Positions 6,138-10,450 of a DNA stretch of 10,450 nucleotides are shown here, one piece after another. The stretch is from Bacteroidia bacterium (GTDB lineage Bacteria; Bacteroidota; Bacteroidia; AKYH767-A; OLB10): assembly GCA_025450095.1 (NCBI GenBank), contig JANWID010000268.1, positions 1-10,450 on the forward strand. Direction: 5' to 3'. Each line of letters starts with the position of its first letter. Position 1 is the stretch's first letter. Made by a program: the position numbers and the translations under genes. The notes under the pieces were generated by a model. That model was not told the DNA's origin. It saw only the letters and a program-made list of their open reading frames with translations, and did not search any database.

Positions 6138-7424
6138 TTATCTCAGATCAATAAAACGGGTAGGCTTCCGTTTTCCTTCGCCCTGTTGCATTTGTTGAAT
6201 TTCAGCCAGGCTCATGAATTCTATATCGGGCACAATTCGTAAAGCCGATTGAAAGGCATGCCGGATATCGGTTTCAGGAAGTTCCGCTCCTGGCTTCAGT
6301 GCGAGGTGAATCTTCAGCTCATCGGTGCCCAGTTCATTTTTAAATAAACTTATCGCATAATCCAGCACGGCATCCAATCCATTGAGGAGGTTAAAAATTG
6401 CCTGGGGATACAGGGTAGTGCCCCGGAGTTTGATCATCTGTTGCTTTCTGCCTGCCACCGGGCTGATCCGTACAGTTGTTCGGCCACAGGCACACGGTGC
6501 ATCATACCAGGTACAAATGTCACCTGTGTTGTATCGCAGCAATGGCATTCCGGTCACGCCAAATGTAGTGATCACAAGTTCACCGTATTCTCCGGCTGGC
6601 AATACTGTTGACTGATCATCGACAATTTCAAACAAGAGCAATTCGGCATTGTGATGTCCGCCGCAGCCATAATCACATTCCGTAAAGGCTGTTTGTTGCT
6701 CCGTTGAAGCGTATGTTGAATAAAGCTGAACATCCCAATGCTCCCTGATCCGTTTTCCAAGCGCATTGAGATGTAATTTTTCATCCCTGATATTTTCACC
6801 GATACAAATAATCTTTTTAACACTGGATGTCTCCAGTGATAATTTTTTCTCTTTGGCATAAGCTACCATTCCTGCAATAAAAGATGGAACTGCTACGAGT
6901 ACCGTAGGCCGCATCCGTTGAATGGTTTCAATCTGCATAGCGAAATTTCCAGGACCACCCCTGATAATTGCTGCACCGGTTGAACGGGCACCGAGGTAAT
7001 ATGCTATACCTGCCATAAACTGCCGGTCAAGAGAAAGCATCAGCAAAATGGTATCTTCAGAGGTTACTGAAGCGCATTTGAATGATTCATGTTCGTTAAT
7101 CGCCAGTCGGTTCAGATCGTGTTCTGTTAATGCAATCACTACAGGCTTTCCGAGCGTGCCTGATGTTGTACAATATTCCGCGACAGCACCGGGATCAACA
7201 CACAAAAAATCCATGTTGTGATTCTGAAGATCTGTTTTTGTGACAATCGGAATTTTCGCAAGGGCCTTAATGGTATTGATAGAATTTACATCAACCTGGT
7301 GCTTCCGGAAATGATCCTGGTAAAAAGGAGAATTCTTCTCAAGATACCGAAGGAGCTTTTTCAATTCTTCCTCCTGGTATTTTATCAGTTTGTCCTGGGA
7401 TTCGTATTTTAGAGTGGTCATCAT
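6138..7424 (-). CDS. PaaK-like adenylate-forming ligase (phenylacetate-CoA ligase / F390 synthetase family)
   Basis: This is an ANL-superfamily enzyme of about 428 residues, the usual length for compact PaaK-type ligases. Numbering from the ATG at 7424: residues 86-94 (TTSGTLGKP) are the ATP-phosphate-binding loop, ~238-242 (YASTE) the aromatic-STE adenylate motif, 297-302 (RYNTGD) the ribose-binding Asp region, and ~325-335 (GRKQQMIKLRG) the hinge to the C-terminal lid. A Cys-rich stretch (ECDYGCGGHH, and later CACGR) suggests a metal site, as in some family members. A longer TTG-initiated frame from 7442 would overlap the upstream gene by 17 nt. The ATG-ATG at 7424/7421, one base after that gene's TGA, is the better start. 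It probably activates an aryl carboxylic acid, such as a 4-hydroxybenzoate or cinnamate starter, for thioester transfer to a carrier protein or CoA. The substrate is inferred from context. Confidence 0.85.
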   Translation of the reverse strand: MMTTLKYESQDKLIKYQEEELKKLLRYLEKNSPFYQDHFRKHQVDVNSINTIKALAKIPIVTKTDLQNHNMDFLCVDPGAVAEYCTTSGTLGKPVVIALTEHDLNRLAINEHESFKCASVTSEDTILLMLSLDRQFMAGIAYYLGARSTGAAIIRGGPGNFAMQIETIQRMRPTVLVAVPSFIAGMVAYAKEKKLSLETSSVKKIICIGENIRDEKLHLNALGKRIREHWDVQLYSTYASTEQQTAFTECDYGCGGHHNAELLLFEIVDDQSTVLPAGEYGELVITTFGVTGMPLLRYNTGDICTWYDAPCACGRTTVRISPVAGRKQQMIKLRGTTLYPQAIFNLLNGLDAVLDYAISLFKNELGTDELKIHLALKPGAELPETDIRHAFQSALRIVPDIEFMSLAEIQQMQQGEGKRKPTRFIDLR

Positions 7425-7425
7425 G

Positions 7426-7806
7426 TCAAATTGCTTTTTCAATCACTACCATGGCGCATGAAATATCTTTCAGATGTGACAGTGAAAGGTGAATGATACC
7501 AATTCCGAATTCCAGGAGTGCTTTTTCAGAAGCTCCGGAAAAATGAAATTCCGGTTTGCCTGCATCGTCACTTCTTACTTCAATTTCGTTCAGCGTTAAT
7601 CCTCCCGGGAAACCGGTTCCAAGTGCTTTAAGCAATGCTTCCTTGGCAGCAAACCTGGCTGCATAATGTTCTGCTTTGTTTGCCTTGCTTTCACAATAGG
7701 CAATTTCTGAAGTGGCAAAAACATATTCACGGAAACCTTCGTCTTTAGCAATTTTTTCTGCCACACGAAGTGTTTCAATCAGATCAATCCCTATACCGGA
7801 TACCAT
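7426..7806 (-). CDS. Holo-[acyl-carrier-protein] synthase (AcpS-type 4'-phosphopantetheinyl transferase)
   Basis: This 126-residue protein has the normal length of a trimeric AcpS-type enzyme. It transfers phosphopantetheine from CoA to a serine of an acyl carrier protein. The Mg-binding Asp is at residue 8 in GIGIDLIE, with Arg14 after it. The second metal/catalytic motif RFAAKEALLKALG (51-63) contains Glu56. HLSLSH (106-111) is the usual C-terminal motif. It starts 10 nt after the C45 gene stops, and its stop codon is one base before the ligase ATG, which implies translational coupling. A copy inside a polyketide/polyene cluster usually serves the dedicated carrier proteins. The genome may have another AcpS for fatty acid synthesis, or this may be the only one, which would make it essential. 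The symbol acpS is left out because that cannot be told here. Confidence 0.92.
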   Translation of the reverse strand: MVSGIGIDLIETLRVAEKIAKDEGFREYVFATSEIAYCESKANKAEHYAARFAAKEALLKALGTGFPGGLTLNEIEVRSDDAGKPEFHFSGASEKALLEFGIGIIHLSLSHLKDISCAMVVIEKAI

Positions 7807-7816
7807 TCTTCAATTT

Positions 7817-9475
7817 TCAACCTGTTATTTTTTCTCTGCAAAGTTTAATTTGAGCACGAATATATGCTACTTCGGCCTTGGTGGCAATTTCTTTTTGAAG
7901 TGCTGATCCATAATAATTCATCGCCACCGTATAATTCTCTTTTCTGAAACAATAATCACCGGCAAGCACATAGGCCTGGTAGTATTGCGGGTTCAGGCTT
8001 ACCAAGCGGGACGGATCAATATCTTCACCATCTGCCATCATTTGACGAAGTTCTCTGTACTCTATAAATCGACGGTAATCTTCTGTTCCCATAAAAGGAT
8101 CAGCGGCTATGGATTGTGTGACATCGCTGATTTCATTATTGGTAGAGATACCTTTCATGCTAAAAACTTTTTTCAAATCATAACATCTGAATGCACCCAA
8201 TTGCCACGGTTGTGTCGACACCCAAACCAGGCGATTTTCAGGTTCAAAGATTATAGCATGATGGGCTATGAGCTGGTTAATTGATTTTTCATTGCCATAA
8301 CCTATAAAGGAGTTTTTCATTCCAGAACGGTCGCGGAGAATGGAAGCAGTTATTGCAGGTGTGTTCTCCTTCAGGGTATCAATTAGTTCAAGCAGGTGTT
8401 GATTCCGGTAAACGGAAGCACTTTGTTCCATTTGTTTCCTGTTACTTTCGATTGAACCAAGATAAGCACTCTGGTAATGATTGGCACAGGTAATATAATT
8501 CCCGGATGGTTCAAATACTACCAGTGTATCGGGAGTAATTTCAATGCTGATCGCTTTTTTATCCGCAGAGGAAACAACCAGGAATGATTCTGAAACAAAC
8601 GTCTTTCGGGATCGTGCAATACGAACAGCATCTTCAAAATTGTGTGAATACTGGAGAATTTCCCTTGCAAGAAGTGAAATGGGTGTAGCGGATCCGGATG
8701 GTATTTCCGATTTAGCTGCATTGAGTGTTATGCTTAGTCCTTCCAGGTTCATGCCTGATACCACACCAGTCATTCCTCCCCAGGTAACCATCATAAATGG
8801 AATTCCCTTATCTGGCTTTGTAAATTGTACGATTTTGTTTTCAGCGAAGCGGTCACCAACATAAAAATCAAAATTTCTTCCTGCCAGGAGTAATCCGTTT
8901 TCAGATTTGTCATCCCATGTTGCAAATGATGTGCAGCCTACCAGTGCAAGATTCTGCAGGGCGTGACCAATATCATGAGCCGCATGATAGTTCAACAATC
9001 GCTGGTACGGAGTGCCAATATAATTGAATTCGTCTGAAGCGGATTTTGAAACACCGAGTATTTCCAGCTTGAACTCTTCAGGCACATTATCATCGAGATC
9101 ACGGTTGAACCATCCAATGAAATATCTCAGGAAATTCCTGTAAAAAGCGGAAGGAACAATCCGGCTGATCTGCTCGCTGAAAACTTCCTCCTGGTAATGA
9201 ATAAGCTCCTTTGCAAGCACACCATTGACAAGGCCCCGTTGGTAAGGTTTACCTTCGACGTACATTTCCCACAATCCGGATTCACTTTTCCTCAGCCAGT
9301 TATTTCCTGAAACAAAACAATTTTCAGCAAGCGTTCGTCGCACCGGTAGTTCCGTTTGATTGCCAGGATCAGGTGGAGTGGTTGCCGCTACAATCAGCAC
9401 ATATGTTACCAGACCTGCAAGTGCCAGCATGAGTATGCCGGCTGTATAAATGAATATGCGGATCAGCTTACGCAT
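7817..9475 (-). CDS. Membrane-anchored C45-family (acyl-CoA:6-APA acyltransferase-like) Ntn hydrolase with C-terminal TPR
   Basis: Numbering from the ATG at 9475 (552 residues). Residues 2-6 are basic, and ~7-31 form one hydrophobic segment (FIYTAGILMLALAGLVTYVL), a signal anchor that puts the rest outside the cytoplasm. VGCTSFATW holds Cys181, the probable N-terminal nucleophile after self-cleavage at Gly180-Cys181. LLAGRNFDF (197-205) is the Arg-Asn-x-Asp signature of the C45 / penicillin acyltransferase family. Residues ~495-527 (NPQYYQAYVLAGDY, then YYGSALQ) look like a TPR. A TTG at 9490 would add five residues, but the ATG, overlapping the upstream stop by 8 nt, gives a better anchor. 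Related proteins occur in flexirubin-type clusters. The family makes or breaks amide bonds with acyl donors, so acyl transfer or deacylation of a pigment intermediate at the membrane is plausible but unproven. Confidence 0.82.
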   Translation of the reverse strand: MRKLIRIFIYTAGILMLALAGLVTYVLIVAATTPPDPGNQTELPVRRTLAENCFVSGNNWLRKSESGLWEMYVEGKPYQRGLVNGVLAKELIHYQEEVFSEQISRIVPSAFYRNFLRYFIGWFNRDLDDNVPEEFKLEILGVSKSASDEFNYIGTPYQRLLNYHAAHDIGHALQNLALVGCTSFATWDDKSENGLLLAGRNFDFYVGDRFAENKIVQFTKPDKGIPFMMVTWGGMTGVVSGMNLEGLSITLNAAKSEIPSGSATPISLLAREILQYSHNFEDAVRIARSRKTFVSESFLVVSSADKKAISIEITPDTLVVFEPSGNYITCANHYQSAYLGSIESNRKQMEQSASVYRNQHLLELIDTLKENTPAITASILRDRSGMKNSFIGYGNEKSINQLIAHHAIIFEPENRLVWVSTQPWQLGAFRCYDLKKVFSMKGISTNNEISDVTQSIAADPFMGTEDYRRFIEYRELRQMMADGEDIDPSRLVSLNPQYYQAYVLAGDYCFRKENYTVAMNYYGSALQKEIATKAEVAYIRAQIKLCREKITG

Positions 9476-10450
9476 GTTGTGCTTCGTCAATTTTTTGAAT
9501 CAGTGTGGACATGCCCACGAGAATAGAGCATGTTACTACGGAGCTTATAGAAACTCCCAGGATACCATGCAGGTTTATATTCTGCCCGGTGAGTAAAAGA
9601 TTTTCGACTTTGGTGCGAGGAGAAATAAATGTCTTCAGCGGATCTTTAAAGTCTTTTACGATGCCATAAATAGATCCATCATCAGTTCCCATATAATCCC
9701 GGAATGTTAATGGAGTGGATGTGTAATAATTCCGGATAGCCTGGCGCAGACCCGGAAATTTTTTTTCCGTGATCGCTATTAGTTTTTCAGCTTTTCGGTT
9801 CTTAAAGGCTTCATATGTTTCGCCACGGTCATTGGGTCGGCCAACCGTATTGTGGATTCCGGCCCATTCTTTAACTTCGCTATATTTCATATAAGCCATA
9901 ACCGTTACACCATCCGCATACTGATTCGTGTGTCCACCTCCTGAAAAAAACAATGCATAGGATTTCGGCCAGGTTTCCTCATCATAATCCATCGATGTCC
10001 AGACATCCTCTTCCAAAAAGCAATAGTAGTTGGTTTGCTCATAAGGTATAAGGCCTGGTTTCAACGTTATGTTAACTGTGAAAAATGATATGGAATTTTC
10101 CAGGCTGTTAATACGGTTACGGTAAGCATGTCGTATGTGTTCGGAATCGGTAATCCTGAGTGTGTTTACGGGATGAATATTGGAAATAAAATAATCGCCA
10201 TGAAATCTGCTGCCGCTCCTGGTTTCCGCATATTCTACATTTACACCTTCTACATGCAGCTTTGTGACTTCGGTCCGGTTAATTATTGAACCGCCATTTT
10301 TCATTATACTCCTGCAGAGGTATTTTGCGATTTGTGATCCGCCTGTTATAAAACGGTATGAACTTTCAATGTAGCTGTTCAAAACAAGCGCATGAACATA
10401 AAAAGGTGTCTTGTTCGGTATGCCTGCGTAGAGGAGATTATTTCCGGCAA
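9468..10450 (-). CDS. CrtI / retinol-saturase-like FAD-dependent oxidoreductase, C-terminal part (5' end outside window)
   Basis: The frame is open from the right edge to the TAA at 9470-9468, giving 326 residues in the window. The N-terminal dinucleotide-binding domain lies outside. A TTG at 10382 could look like a start, but the codons before it read AGNNLLYAGIPNKTPFYVHA, which is typical of this family, so the gene begins beyond 10450. Matching features are SSYRFITGGSQIAKYL (the substrate-domain helix with the GG turn), YFISNIHPVNTLRI in the middle, FRDYMGTDDGSIYGI, and the C-terminal FAD-contact motif NLLLTGQNINLHGILG. The family covers phytoene desaturases, carotenoid isomerases and retinol 13,14-reductases, which change the saturation or geometry of polyene chains. 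That suits a polyene pigment. Its end overlaps the C45 gene by 8 nt, so the two are co-translated. Confidence 0.85.
   Translation of the reverse strand, partial: AGNNLLYAGIPNKTPFYVHALVLNSYIESSYRFITGGSQIAKYLCRSIMKNGGSIINRTEVTKLHVEGVNVEYAETRSGSRFHGDYFISNIHPVNTLRITDSEHIRHAYRNRINSLENSISFFTVNITLKPGLIPYEQTNYYCFLEEDVWTSMDYDEETWPKSYALFFSGGGHTNQYADGVTVMAYMKYSEVKEWAGIHNTVGRPNDRGETYEAFKNRKAEKLIAITEKKFPGLRQAIRNYYTSTPLTFRDYMGTDDGSIYGIVKDFKDPLKTFISPRTKVENLLLTGQNINLHGILGVSISSVVTCSILVGMSTLIQKIDEAQHA

Noticed and set aside
7426..7442. A 17-nt overlap of the ligase with the phosphopantetheinyl transferase gene
   Set aside because: It depends on a TTG start at 7442. Two adjacent ATG codons at 7424 and 7421 directly after the upstream TGA are the more likely start.
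10380..10382. TTG at 10382 as start of the CrtI-like oxidoreductase
   Set aside because: The frame stays open to the window edge, and the 22 codons before the TTG encode conserved family sequence, so the gene is cut by the window rather than short.
1..10450. CRISPR array, tRNA or rRNA genes, transposase genes
   Set aside because: No regularly spaced direct repeats with unique spacers, no cloverleaf with tRNA consensus, and no transposase motif was seen on either strand.

Overview
The window looks like chromosomal DNA of a Bacteroidota bacterium. It has moderate GC, poorly conserved Shine-Dalgarno sites, secreted PQQ-type beta-propeller and PKD/Ig-like proteins, and a set of genes on the minus strand that resembles a flexirubin-type (aryl polyene / dialkylresorcinol) pigment cluster. 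The species cannot be fixed from this sequence.

Layout. (1) Positions 1-1382, minus strand: the N-terminal ~460 residues of a large exported protein that runs off the left edge. It has a membrane anchor, an amidotransferase-like region and the first of probably several PKD/Ig-like domains. (2) Positions 1383-1571: a divergent intergenic region. (3) Positions 1572-3548, plus strand: a complete secreted PQQ-like beta-propeller protein. (4) Positions 3406-3904: a near-exact tandem duplication of the last 45 codons of that gene plus a structured inverted-repeat element. The last copy of the element folds into a cloverleaf and ends in a T-run, so it can serve as terminator between the convergent genes. 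(5) Positions 3910-10450, minus strand: six genes read right to left. They are a CrtI/retinol-saturase-like FAD oxidoreductase (5' end outside the window), a membrane-anchored C45/Ntn-type acyltransferase with a C-terminal TPR, an AcpS-type phosphopantetheinyl transferase, a PaaK-like adenylate-forming ligase, a secreted protein with two probable Ig-like domains, and a tryptophan-halogenase-like flavoprotein.

How the genes may work together. The first four minus-strand genes are tightly coupled (8-nt overlap, 10-nt gap, 1-nt gap). In flexirubin-type pathways an aromatic starter is activated by an adenylating ligase, loaded on a carrier protein that needs a phosphopantetheine arm, elongated to a polyene, and esterified with a dialkylresorcinol. 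Some pigments are halogenated. The ligase, the phosphopantetheinyl transferase, the CrtI-like oxidoreductase and the halogenase-like enzyme fit this scheme. The C45 protein is a candidate for an acyl-transfer step. The ketosynthase, carrier-protein and resorcinol genes are not in the window and would be expected beyond the right edge.

The least explained signals are the duplicated gene end, whose two copies differ almost only synonymously, and the GATTACAGATT inverted-repeat element, which has changed less than the coding sequence next to it. No tRNA, rRNA, CRISPR array or transposase gene was seen.
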